From: Phascolomyces articulosus
Lineage: Eukaryota; Mucoromycota; Mucoromycetes; Mucorales; Lichtheimiaceae
Assembly: GCA_025677815.1 (NCBI GenBank)
Contig: JAIXMP010000012.1
Span: 62,001-126,000, forward strand
Direction: 5' to 3'
DNA length: 64,000 nucleotides
A program made the translations under genes and the position numbers. Of the stretch, positions 49,310 through 60,500 are shown piece by piece. A model generated the notes under the pieces. That model searched no databases and was not told the DNA's origin. It saw nothing but the letters and a program-made list of their open reading frames with translations. The stretch's first letter is position 1. Each line of letters starts with the position of its first letter.

Positions 49310-51024
49310 TTATGTGCTGTAATTTTTTAATCTTGCAAGTGTACCATAAATAATTGAATTTATACTTTGATCAAGAGACCGATGACTTTTTGCTAACTGA
49401 ACAAGATCATGGATTGAGCATGCTCGAGTTGTTACCTATCAGTAAAGCACAAGAGGAAAGAGAGTTAGTTTTCATCCCATCATCATCCATAACAATAAAA
49501 AAGGATTGAGGTTTCTTTTTACCGTTGCATCTTCAAATTTATCATTCTTTATGATAATATTTAGTTCATCTCTCCGATCATTGGCAAAACGAACAATAAA
49601 TCCATTGGGTTTTGTAATAAACTCATCCACACCCACCATATGATTTCGTTCTCGTGTAACCATCTCAAACCTTTATCATGATAATAAATAATTAACATAA
49701 GAACTTGAAAAAGAGAGTAGAAAGAGAGAGTAGAAAGAGAGAGTAAAAAAAAAATACCGGTGTGTTGCTTCATTCAATTTTTGAAGGTGTTGTTCAGTAT
49801 ATACTTGTCGACTTGAAGCCTCTTGTTTTAACCCTTCCCAACGTGTTTCTAATTCATCCACAATACGTTGATTCTCAGTAGCTTCTTTTTTCATTCGAGA
49901 AATACGATCTCGTCGTTCATCAATATCCATATTCACTTGAATAATTTCATCCGTCAATTGTTCTTCGATTTTCATTGCTTCATCCAGAGAAAGACCTGTT
50001 TGTTGATCAAGTTGTGTTTCCACTTGTTCTAATAATTTTGTCTTTTATAAAAGAGTCAAAAAAAAAAAGCATGCACCTAGGAGATAGATAATCCGAAATT
50101 TTCAAAAACCAACAACTTACATTCTTTTCAATATCATCTATAATTCTAGTGAGTTGGTCAACATCCGTGGATATTCTTGAATGTACTTGAAGATATATAC
50201 AGAAGTGCTAATGTCAATAAATGCATATGGATTTATCCTTGATATATAAATATTATATTAAACAATACATACATGTTTCGACCCGAGAAGTTTTCTGCTT
50301 AATTGTGTTTTTTAGATCATTCATCTTTTCTTGATTTGCTCTGATTTGACGTTCAAGATCTATTGCTTTTTTCTCTGCATCGATTCCAAAAGAAATGATA
50401 TATAGAGTTGAGATACACATGTTCCCTTTTTTTTCGTTTTTTCTCCTCTTATATATAATATCAAATTATAGAAAAAAAACGAACCGGCAGAGACATATTC
50501 ATCCGTTGATATTTCATGAGGTGGATCTTGTAATATAAATCGAAGAAACTTTTCTTTTGTTTCTCGTTGAATCAATGCTTCTTCCAGTCGTCCAGCATAA
50601 TCCTGTATTGTCCAAAGAGTTTTTTATATGTTATAAGAATGAGTTAACAATTCATCATGTCATGCAACAAAAAAAAAGTGCAAGACACACCTTGTAATCG
50701 TCAAGTTCTTTTTGTAATGTTGTTGGGTGAAGTGGGAGATTAATGGATTGGACAGGTGTGTTGGATCCAGAGAATGATAGGCCTGTTTGCCTATTGTATT
50801 CTTTTTGTAAAGAATGAAGGTATAATTCTCTTTCTTTAAATTCACGTATATCTCTATTTTAATGGTGATCCATTGTTAAATAAAGTACTTTATTATATTT
50901 GGATCGACCATGAGAGAGGAAACAATTGAATGGGTGTACCTTTTTAATTCAGTGTCCATTGGTGATATATGATAGCGTGAAATAAAGAAAACTCACGAAA
51001 ACAGCTCCTCTCCGTCAACAGCAT
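49310..51024 (-). CDS. Coiled-coil protein, probable kinetochore Sos7/ZWINT-like
   Basis: A minus-strand, multi-exon gene (about seven exons) encoding a mostly coiled-coil protein of about 390 aa. The first exon, 50997-51024, reads MLLTERSCF and joins to HIREFKERELYLHSLQKEY with an acceptor near 50857. The motif RETKEKFLRFILQDPP followed by long heptads (DAEKKAIDLERQIRANQEKM, TDEIIQVNMDIDERRDRISR) resembles the N-terminal region of fungal Sos7, the Spc105/KNL1 partner. The C-terminal 100 residues (MVGVDEFITKPNGFIVRFAN, IHDLVQLAKSHRSLDQSINS) have an alternating pattern that could be a small RWD-like fold as in Spc24/Spc25. The stop is TAA at 49310-49312. The Sos7 assignment is from motif memory; another KMN-network subunit is possible. 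Confidence 0.58.
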
Positions 51025-51277
51025 AATTTTTAATTTTGTGTCGCGTCTGATTACCAAAAATACACGCGTTGAAACATCCAGAGATGGTTCAACTGCTACT
51101 CATAATAGATTTTATCACTAGTACTATAAAATTGGATCTGATAGTATTGGGTATATAATTATAAGGCACAGGAAGATTTCTACAAACGATGATATGTATA
51201 ACGATAATAATTTATTGGTATGCTCTTTATAGGACTATTTGACAATTCAAGAATATCACTCCAAAAAAAAAAATCTA

Positions 51278-52361
51278 TTAAAGTAACTTCAAATGACCTG
51301 TGACGCTGTTGATAAGCTCAACGGGACCTAGCAGAAATAATATATGCATAAGTTGATTAGTCTAATCCTTCGTCATCATCACAAAAGAACATTCCATCTT
51401 TCAGCTTTATATTTTTTTTTCTTTTTTTACCTGGTCCAATACCAAGAACAGTTCTTGATCCCGCAGCAATCTGTGTGCGTCCTGCATCACAAATACTTTG
51501 TGCAGTCAAATTCATACTTAATGCAATGGCTTGGAGTTCAAGTCTATATATATATATATACATTTTTGTTGTTAAAACCCATCAATACATATCTTCTATT
51601 AAACAATATCGTTTTCAATAAAAAAGGAAAAAATGATGATAATTACAATTTATCTTCACTATCGATTTTCAATGCTACTTTAGCTTGTCCTGTACGTTCC
51701 CAAGTGCGAAGTACCTAAATATATCATTGTTCAATGAGCTATTGTTCTCGAATAAATTAAAAAAAAAACTATGAACTTACGTCTGGGTTACTCTTAGAAA
51801 CTGCTTTATAACAAGCCAATGTAGCATGACCACACTATATAGAATGATGGAACAAATCAATGATCTATTCACTTATATCCATCTATCTCTCACTTTTATT
51901 AATTTTACCTGAGCAGCTATCTTTCCTTTTGTCATACCAAGATCGGTACGAACAACAAGGACCTAGATATATATATATATATATATATATAAGAGGACAC
52001 GCACCTATGTCAGTCATTCATATATTTTTTTAAAAAAAGAAAAAAAAAAAGCGAGTTGCTTCGCCATGGATCTATTCTCTTTTTCTGTACCATTTTATAA
52101 TCACGATATTTCGATGCATCTAATTTTCCAGTAGGTAAATCGTCCAACTCTTCATCGCTTTCATTGTCTTGTTGATCGAGTCGTTTCTATGTTTTTTGGA
52201 AAAGGTTTAAAATGACCATCGATCATAAAAACAAAGAAATAATTAAAAAAAGGAGAAAATATTCTTACAGGTCCAGAAGAGGTAGAGTGACCTAAATAAA
52301 GACCAGAAAGAAAACTAACAACAGCAATGACTACACAAGGAACTAATACTTGGTTGTTCAT
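51278..52361 (-). CDS. PTH2: Peptidyl-tRNA hydrolase 2 (PTH2/Bit1), membrane-anchored
   Basis: Hydrolyses peptidyl-tRNAs released from stalled ribosomes. Seven exons fit with all phases consistent: 52269-52361, 52091-52186, 51909-51962, 51781-51834, 51647-51714, 51431-51543 and 51278-51327, giving 175 aa. Residues 6-24 form a hydrophobic anchor (LVPCVVIAVVSFLSGLYLG), the type that targets PTH2 to the mitochondrial outer membrane, followed by an acidic spacer (QQDNESDEELDDLPTGK). The catalytic domain shows KMVLVVRTDLGMTKGKIAAQ, CGHATLACYK, TWERTGQAKVALKI, AGRTQIAAGSRTVLGIGPGP and VELINSVTGHLKLL. These are the invariant PTH2 segments, with Lys, Asp and the QCGHA helix in place. Confidence 0.95.
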
Positions 52362-53198
52362 TGTAATGTTGTCAAAGACAAAGAAGAAAAAATATGTGTA
52401 TAAAAAAAAATAAATGAACTATAATTTTATATGTTTGAGGATGTGTGGCTGTAAATTTCACTCCCTTCTATCTACTGCGGTCCATCATCGTCATAAGTAA
52501 AGATAAATAGATAGAGATTTATTATCAACCTATTACGAAGCATCTCCTTTCCTAGCTGGTTTTTTTCGTATTGATGACAATCTAGTTTACACTATAAATC
52601 AAAAAAAAGAAAAGAGGATAAACGGCACCATGCCATCATCATCATCTAAAAGATTGAAAAAAAAACAAACATTTTTTTTTCTTCTTCTTGATGACATATA
52701 ATTGGATATTATCTCAATTGAATTGTCTCAATGATTTTATGCTTGGTCTAGGCACCTTATTCTTCCAATCCCATAACTTATTTCTATGTTCTTTTTTTAC
52801 TTTTTACATAACTCTTCTGATATTTGTGGCAATAAAAATCTTCCATATTTATCATAAACATTCCTATTCATATTTTCCTTTTGCGTTATAATGATATAAA
52901 AATTAATATTATCATTGATATCACTTTCCCATCTATTGAAACAAAGGATAAGTTATTTTTTGCCAAGTCTTAACTGACAAGGTAAATGCATCACACATAC
53001 AAAAAAAGAAGAAAAAAAAGCCTCACTATAAAAAGAAGGCATACAGGGCTAGAATCATACTCAGACATATACGCCTTTTAATAACTCGTAGCACGTTTTA
53101 AAACAACCAACTTTTTTTTTATCTCTAAAAAAACTTTTTTTTTCTTCTTCTTTTCCCATTTCTTTAATGGACTTATTGCACTCTAGTGCCGTTTCACC
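52362..53198. promoter_or_regulatory. Divergent promoter region, PTH2 and CorA-type transporter
   Basis: An 837-bp non-coding region between divergent genes. A TATA-like TATAAAAAG lies at 53027-53035, about 170 bp before the transporter start, followed by a T-rich 5' leader. The rest is AT-rich without an ORF that looks real, apart from the uORF listed separately. Confidence 0.5.
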
Positions 53199-53349
53199 AT
53201 GGAAGACCATTATAACCATGGGAAGCGAACGCCTTCCCCTTCCAACTCGAACGACTTTGTTCTACAAATGGAAGGATCCGAAAGTAACGACAGCACTTCA
53301 CCTTCACCCCCACATACAGCACAACACCATCAACGTCGATCGACCCTAG
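53167..53349 (+). promoter_or_regulatory. Upstream ORF overlapping the start of the CorA-type transporter
   Basis: An ATG at 53167 opens a 60-codon frame (MDLLHSSAVSPWKTIITMGS) that starts 32 bp before the main ATG at 53199 and ends at 53349 inside the coding region, in another frame. The main ATG sits in a strong context (TTCACCATGG), while the upstream one reads TTTAATGG. If the mRNA starts near the TATA-like site, ribosomes would have to leak past this ATG, so it could lower or regulate translation. Confidence 0.45.
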
Positions 53350-55127
53350 ATGATGATGTTTTATGTCCTACTACACAACATCCTTTAGATAATGATTCCA
53401 TACAAACCGATGTGTTACTTTCTTTCGTCCAAAATAATAATAAACCTGAAGACGAACACCATGAATATCCTTTACAAAGACAATATACCGCTCGATTGGA
53501 TGATTTATTGGAAAATTCAGAGAAAAGACCTCAAAGAAGATATAGTTTATATGGTGAAAATATTCAAGTAAGTTTTTTTTTCAATATGGATCTAATGCTT
53601 CATTTATTTTTAATTATAATAATGATACTAAAATATTACATGCATCTTTACTCAAAAAAAAAAAAAAAAATTAAATAGGATCCAACCAGGGTAGAAAGCA
53701 GTACAGACCGTTATGTATTTTACTCGGCTAATTTAGGATCAGTCAAGGCCCATTCATTAAAACAATTAATGGCCAAGCACGTGCAGCAAGAAGAAAAAGA
53801 ACAAAATGTAGCAGAAGTCATTCTTAAAACATCAGGATGGTGGATTGATGTATTTGCTGCAACAAATGAAGAAATGCGCATGTTGAGTCAGGTAAAAAAT
53901 ATACAGAGAGAGACCTACTGTTATTCAATAGATCGTATTGTTAATTATAAGATATAACCTTTGCAAATGATATAGGTGTTCCGAATCCATCCTTTAACCA
54001 CTGAAGATATTCAAGCTCAAGAATCCCGTGAAAAATGTGAAATCTTTCAACATTATATGTTTATCAGTTTCCGAAGTTTCAATCATGATTCCCACAGTGC
54101 AAACTATCTTGAAGCTGTCAATTTCTATATCATTGTTTTCAAAACAGGTGTTTTGACGGTAAGTCAATCTATAAATGATTCCGGTGAAGATCGGGTTATT
54201 TTTTTTTGTACTTAATTAAAAGTACAAAACACTCTGCACATTTTGGGATATTCTGTATTGTTTGCATTACCATTACTTATATATATTTTCTCCTCCTTTA
54301 TGTATAATAGTTTCATTTCCAACCATTACCCCATCCACATAATGTTCGACGCCGAATTCATCAATTGAAAGATTTTATTCATGTCACTCCTGAATGGATC
54401 AATTATGCCTTGATTGATGATATCACGGATAGTTTTGCACCTTTGATTCAACATACGGAATTAGAAGTGGATTCGATTGATGATTTAGTGCTTGTCTTGA
54501 GTGGATCTGAACAAACAGATATGCTACGACGTATTGGTGCTTGTCGTAAAACAGTCATGCAATTATTACGACTGTTGGGACCCAAGGCAGATGTCCTTCG
54601 AAGTTTGATTAAACGTTATGATGATAAATCCAAGGAAGCCGTGAATTTGGCAAAAGGAGATCATAAACACACAAAAGAAATTCGTAAAGTACAACATGAA
54701 GTGACTTTATATCTGGGTGATATTCAAGGTTAGCCTAATATTTTTTTTTGTTTATTTGTTCGTTCCATAATAAAAAAAAAATAGATTATCTAACCCATCC
54801 ATCTATATCATAGATCATATTATTACTATGCTTCAAAATGTTAACCATTATGATCTTATTTTGGGACGTGCGCATCGTAATTATCTTGGTCAAATTTCCA
54901 TTGAAATGTCTCAAGCAGGCAATACTACGAATGAAATGATTAATCGATTAACTTTTTTGGCTACCATTGTGGTTCCCTTGAATCTGGTGGCTAGTTTATG
55001 GGGAATGAACGTTCATGTCCCTGGTGAAGGTCATACTGATTTAACATGGTTTTTTTGGATTGTGATGGGCATGTTGATGTATATAGTTGCTATGGTAGCA
55101 TTTGGGAAACGGTTTGGATTTGTTTAA
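53199..55127 (+). CDS. CorA-type Mg2+ transporter (Mnr2/Alr family)
   Basis: A 2-TM magnesium channel of the fungal Alr1/Mnr2 branch of CorA; in yeast Mnr2 releases Mg2+ from the vacuole. Five exons: 53199-53567, 53679-53891, 53976-54158, 54311-54728 and 54814-55127, about 498 aa. A disordered, phosphosite-rich N terminus (GKRTPSPSNSNDF) precedes the cytoplasmic funnel domain (HPLTTEDIQAQESREKCEIF, HYMFISFRSF, FYIIVFKTGVLTFHFQPLPH). The long stalk helix contains LRSLIKRYDDK and GDIQDHIITMLQNVNHYDLI. TM1 has the selectivity motif GMN in ASLWGMNVHVPG, followed by TM2 (WFFWIVMGMLMYIVAMVAFG). The C terminus is very short and basic. The first in-frame ATG with good context is 53199; the ATG at 53167 is in another frame. 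Confidence 0.94.
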
Positions 55128-57968
55128 AACTATACATATAACCTATATGATTTGTAATTCTTTTATTTGTTGTTTTTTTCTACCTAATACAATAATAAAT
55201 TACTCCTATTCTCCTCCCTTTCGTTTATTCATTTTAAGTAACTATGAAGGTTATAAACATGTATGCATTATTATGTAATGATTTTAATAACTTTAAAGTT
55301 TATAAGGGTTACACGGTCGAATTGACAGATGGTTATTTTTTCCAAATATGGTGATTTTAATAGGAACACTGATTGGTGTTGTTATTCGAAGAGTTAATCT
55401 TTTTTTTCATGCAATTCCCTACTACTAAATACAGACACAATTCCCATGCATTATCTTATATACATAGGATCATTCTATAAATGTTTGTACTGGAACAATT
55501 GAAATAATAAATTACTGTCATCTCTGATATAAAATATATAATTTATTTATTTGAAATAAGGAACGACTATTGATACCAGATACAAAAAGAATATTGAGGT
55601 TATATAGGTGCGCTGTAGTGCTATTGTAAAGGATTACAATGCTTGTTCAGGTTTAGTTCTATAATATTGTTAGTATCTTTGGTTAGTATGTCTGCGATGA
55701 CTATGTTGGTATTTTTTTTCTTTTTTTTTTTTCTCTATATATTATTTTTCTTCTTTATGAAGGAAACGCCGATATGATGAAGTACGATGCTGAAAAGATG
55801 TTATATATGAAAAGACAAAGAGTGTGTTTCCTTTTTTTTTTTTGGTTAATGCCGATATTAATATGTATATATTGGATTTTTTGGATCTGTGCTGTCTTTC
55901 ATGGTAATGGTTCTTTGACATTGGAATGGGCTTTTTTTGTTGTTCTGCTTCTTGGTGGTCAACTTGGATTATATCACTATCCGTGTTCTAGTTATTAGTA
56001 ATAAGAGCAATGTTACCTTCCATATCCAACATTGTATAGAGTATATATAAATATGAAAAAGTCATATACTCGATTGAAATGTTATATAATGCTTTGATAC
56101 TAGTAATTGACGTCTTTGTGATATTTCGATTCTATGCGATGAGAAGCAAGCGAGTGGTTTATATAATTCTATATACATGGCCGATGAAAGTGTATAAATA
56201 GGATCAGAAACTTCTTTATGTACATTCGTTATATTTATAGATTAATACGATGATTAATATGTAGTATAAACTTACTGGATTGAACAGTTTCTTTGAGTAA
56301 GCGATAGGAGGAAGATCATGTATTGTTTTTTTTTTCGCTTGCCTTCTAATGGATAGATGTAATAAAATAAATAGTAAATATTATTTTGGGCCATGATGCG
56401 TGAATTAGATTATATAAATAATATAAAAGGAAACTTACTGGATTGAGTTTTTTTAAATTGATATATTTTAATATATGTAGTAAATTGGATGTGTATCTTG
56501 TTCATTTGTTTTGAATATAGGTAATTCTGATCATGTTCTAGTATTGTATATATTGGATGAGAGTATAATATTAGTGCTTCTTCCATTTCCTTTTTATCCA
56601 AGGTACCATTAACATATATAAGTGGTTAACAGACTTGATCAAAAGTTTTTTTTTCCGCATGTTTACATATGAGACAGAATATCTTCATAATTTTTGTAGT
56701 TGTTTTTGTATTGTGCGGTATAGTCACTGGGTTATTACTATCTTGTTGAGATGGAATGACGGGTACTCGATTGGATGACCACCGTATTATTATTTTTTTT
56801 GTATTTTTGTTTTGCGTATGATGTTGTTCGTATCTCGATTTCATTGTCAATAGATACCATCGCCACGAAATGTTTTTTTTTTCTTGTGGGAAAATTGAAT
56901 TGATATAGTGTTACCTCCATTTTTCCCCGCTTATTTTTTTTATTATTATTATTATCATCACTATTATTATTATTATTATTATAAATAAATTATCAAGTAT
57001 TATTGTCACCGCATAAAGATTTCTTTACACGTGATTCATGCATGCAAGAAGCAATTGTTGCACCTACTGGCGCAACTAATGCTAACTTCGTGGCAACTAA
57101 TGCCAATAGTGTAGCTATCATTACTTATATCTAGGTAATTGTTGCCCTTGTAGTAGCAAAACATGCTCAGATGATAGCAATTATGGATTCAATTCAAGCA
57201 ACTCTTGCGCTACGAATAGCAATCTTTACCAGATCATAAGCAGAAATTACCCGTAAATTAGCAACTGATCCCATTAGATTAAAAATTGAAATAGTATAAA
57301 TAGGACGAAGAAATTTCTTTTGAATAAAAATCACCTTTGAGTTATCTTATAGTCATATTTTTAATTACCTATTAAATTCTCTTAGTTTTCGTATAAAGAA
57401 AACGACTAACTGGTCACTCTTCACTTTTCTCTTAAATGTTTTAAGTTATTTATCTTCAATTCCCATACTTAGGGATTGTTGACATTGTGTTGCGTAAACA
57501 GACAACCTTTGATTTTATTATTTTTCTCTTGTTTATCTTATTTTCCCAGCTAAACTTATAGCTTATTTTATCTTTCTTGAGTTATTACTCAAACTTTATT
57601 ATATTTCCGTTACTCCATAAAAACAGGACGCAACAATAGGAATTTCTGGATAAAGGGACTGGAGTAATATTATTCTTTTTTTTTTTTGCCAACGTGATCA
57701 TCACAGACATAGTAACCTTACCAACATATTAAACAATACTGAATTTGCACTGGTAAGCCATTTACAGTGTACCTTTAAAACTAAGAATATATAACTATGA
57801 TTGAAGTTTTTGTTTTGATTGCTCGTAGCATAATATCTGGTGTATGAGGTACATCAATAGCCGTTAATTGCCAGGTAAAGACATTTACTACCAGGGGTTT
57901 CGATCAATTCAAATAATACTGAAAATGATTGATATGGGTGTCTCTTCATTTCATTTGCTTAGTTAATA
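55128..57968. other. Gene-poor region after the CorA gene, with coding-like debris
   Basis: No gene can be supported over about 2.8 kb. A 74-codon plus ORF (55774-55998) encodes two hydrophobic helices (LFFFWLMPILICIYWIFW, EWAFFVVLLLGGQLGLYH) and could be a tiny membrane protein, but I give it about 0.2. Minus-strand ORFs at 56410-56601 and 56738-56920 look partly protein-like. A 16-bp motif, AAACTTACTGGATTGA, occurs twice (56269-56284 and 56432-56447). A plus frame from 57042 to about 57320 reads EAIVAPTGATNANFVATNAN and ALVVAKHAQMIAIMDSIQAT, with stops TAG, TAA and TAA, and is likely a decayed exon. Confidence 0.4.
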
Positions 57969-58126
57969 TACAGTCAATCCCAGTTATTCGCATCCAAATA
58001 TTTGTTGTAGATTTCATACGAACTTGCGCCAAATGATAGCTGACAAGTAGTGGGTTTGGTAAGAATTATTTCATAGTTGTTGCAAAGGTTGGAAGAAGGG
58101 AATGCAATTAACGAGAGTTGACTGTA
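57969..58126. mobile_element. MITE copy 1, pogo/Tigger-like, TA-flanked
   Basis: A 158-bp element including flanking TA dinucleotides. The left end is CAGTCAATCCCAGTTATTCG. The right end, read on the other strand, is CAGTCAACTCTCGTTAATTG, and about 19 of 25 terminal bases match. It carries the internal box CAAATATTTGTTGTA 26 bp from the left TA and the sequence GCGCCAAATGATAG. There is no coding capacity. TA target-site duplication plus CAGTCAA ends fit a non-autonomous pogo/Tigger-type DNA transposon. Confidence 0.75.
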
Positions 58127-58807
58127 TTGAAACAAAACATCCAAAAGGAAAAGTCGGTGTGTTTGTGTGCGTGTGTGTGCGTGTATGTGTGTCGCTTAAC
58201 AACAAGTAAATACCCTAATAAAATACCAATAGCAATAGCAGTATATATAAATTCACACGTCCATATAAAAAGTGGTTCAAAAAATAAATATGATATATCA
58301 ATGGTATATATTTACTTGGTAATAAATGTCTTCGTTGCATTCAATAGACGGTGAAGGATAATTATAATAGAATATAATTTGCTGCAACAAGTTTATCCTC
58401 CATGGCACCCGTTGCTGTATTCAGTTGTTGTAGGAGAACCATAATTTTCATAATAGATGTGATGACGACCATTATTTCGAATATCTTGATGAAGTAAATA
58501 TAACAATCGTCGTAGTAAACAATGGCTGAATGATGTATAAAAGACCTTCACTAGTGTTGGTATTGGTATAGCAGTATTTATTCTTATTCGTATACGTATA
58601 ATAAAAATAGCATCAAAAAATGGTCCTGATCTACTCTAGAAAAAAAATGAAATTACGGGTGGTACCCATCTTGTTGCCCACATGATTGCGTCCGCTGCAG
58701 CCACAACCACAGTAAGATAGTATCCAGTGTAATGACATATTTTTCAAAAAAAAAGATCGCATGGACCAGCCAGCTTTTTTTTTTCTTTTGATGACTTGAG
58801 CTTGTAG
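58127..58807. other. Spacer between the two MITEs
   Basis: About 680 bp with a (GT)n tract near 58155-58190. A minus-strand protein-like stretch lies near 58400-58560 (LLRRLLYLLHQDIRNNGRHH, IYYENYGSPTTTEYSNGCHG) and ends in a stop; it is probably debris. No gene is supported. Confidence 0.35.
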
Positions 58808-58951
58808 TACAGTCAACCCCCGCCATTTACAACATAACGATTTTCAAATATTTGTTGTATTTGCACCGAATGGGAGTGGATAATAACGAACTTGATATGA
58901 AGAGTTCAACATGTTATTGTTGAGAAAGAAGAGGAACAGGAGTTGATTGTA
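58808..58951. mobile_element. MITE copy 2, same family as copy 1
   Basis: A 144-bp element, TA-flanked. The left end is CAGTCAACCCCCGCCATTTA. The right end on the other strand is CAATCAACTCCTGTTCCTC, so the terminal repeats are more eroded than in copy 1. It shares the box CAAATATTTGTTGTA and a GCACCGAATGGGAG segment, matching GCGCCAAATGATAG of copy 1. The two copies are in the same orientation, 0.8 kb apart. Confidence 0.72.
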
Positions 58952-60334
58952 GTTTGTAAAACTTGATAATAAGATTGGTAAATCATGGTTCTCCTATTGT
59001 CTTTGACGACGACATCTTTGCTACCACAGAAGAAGGAATAATGATAATGATGATTTGTGTGGTAGAACGTAGTTTGTTTGTTGTCGCCGAAACATATCAA
59101 TGACATGCCCAGCTTCGATATATATATCTTGGTTCCTTGTTATGACTGTTGTTGCTGGAACATGTCGATGGCTTGTATAACTATTTCATTTTCACCGTTT
59201 TTGTTGAAATAATAATGTATAGATAATTGGTAAAATGTCATTTCCTTATCAATTCAACTCGTAAATAAAGTTGGATTACAAGTTGGATCAATATGACCGT
59301 GTTTAATATTTACATCGTAAAAAAAAGGCAACCCTGTATAATAAACCGAAGGCTTGCTGATTGTTTGTTTGTTTGCGCGAGGAAGGGTTGTAGATTTTTC
59401 CACAGTGTAAATATACTTCTGTCAATGTTACTACTCGAAGTTTCTGTACAATTGAAAACAAATAGAAAAGTTGCTGACGAAATCGATTGTACATTCCATC
59501 AAAATCATTCATCCACATGAAAAAAAAAGAGACTTGGCTGTGAATATGATTTTGTCGTCTTCTTTGGCTCTGTTGTTATTGAACGATAAAACCAAAGTTA
59601 CTGTGCATTCACAATTGATTATTATAGTCAATATCGTTTAGATAAAGACCAACCAAACAAGTCTTGACCCCATCCTGAAATTTGAATCTTGCTTAATTTG
59701 ACAACCAATTGCGCTCATATACAACATGAATATATTCATAGCCTTGAGATCCAATAATAAATGCCTTGTTGCTCGGACACTATTAAATCGAATATAAACA
59801 TCATGTCATACGCATGCTTGTTGCATTGAAAGATCCAAAGAAATTTGAACATTCAATCGTTGTGCTATTGCGCTTTTGTTTTTTGAAATGATCATAGCTT
59901 GATGATAATGCTTGTTATGATCAACACCATAGTAATATATACAAAGGCTGGATATATATAAATATGGCACGTTCTCAACAAAGATGTTGTTGGATCAGAC
60001 TTGAGAGAGCATGAAAAGATCCTCACACCGAAAAGGAATAATGAAAAGTAATGAATGTCTTGAAACCATTCCTGAGAGCAAGTGATAAGAGATGAACTTG
60101 ACAACACACCGTATTTACCATCATGTTTGTAGAATGGTAATATTGTTGAATGATAGGCCATAAAGTTGATTTTCGCTTTTTTTCTTGCACAAAGGGAATG
60201 AATCATCGATCGTTCAAATTTGGAGAATCCTTTTTGTCCACCCGATACCCACAGAAACCATTACACGTCTTGATCGTGCAATTCATTGCGAGAGAAGAAC
60301 AGTACAAAGGAAATCGGATGAACACCTCATATTT
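58952..60334. other. Gene-poor region with decayed coding-like stretches
   Basis: No intact gene. Minus-strand pieces look protein-like: about 59650-59880 (QRLNVQISLDLSMQQACV, then VYIRFNSVRATRHLLLDLKA, MNIFMLYMSAIGCQIKQDSN) and 59960-60180 (MAYHSTILPFYKHDGKYGVL, SQEWFQDIHYFSLFLFGVRI). They lie in different frames and are split by stops, consistent with a decayed gene or mobile-element relic that I cannot name. Confidence 0.3.
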
Positions 60335-60500
60335 CAGAATTAAACTGAAGACCGGCAAGGGGCGTGAGACACCCAAAAAGAACACCAAACCTCAGAACTA
60401 AACTGAAGACTGGCAAGGGCGTAAAAAACACCCACACGCCAATTCCCCAGAATTAAACTGAAGACCGGCGAAGGATGCCACCACACTGCGACAACCCATC
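60335..60500. repeat. Three tandem imperfect copies of a 55-58 bp unit
   Basis: Each unit starts CAGAAYTAAACTGAAGAC, followed by YGGCRARGG, then a CACCC/GCC-rich spacer. Copies start at 60335, 60393 and 60448; the last is truncated. The unit is richer in G+C than the flanks. No promoter or coding function is evident. Confidence 0.82.

Noticed and set aside
55774..55998. 74-codon hydrophobic plus ORF as a membrane protein gene
   Set aside because: Phe/Leu/Ile runs arise easily in T-rich DNA; no homologue recognised and no conserved context. Mentioned at low confidence only.
56269..56447. Two copies of AAACTTACTGGATTGA as paired 5' splice sites of a minus gene
   Set aside because: Read on minus they do give CCA|GTAAGTTT, but no protein-like exons can be chained to them; kept only as a short repeat in the intergenic note.
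58155..58190. GT/TG-rich tract as a Z-DNA or telomere-like signal
   Set aside because: Short imperfect dinucleotide tract; several others occur in the window (4890, 9910) and need no special explanation.
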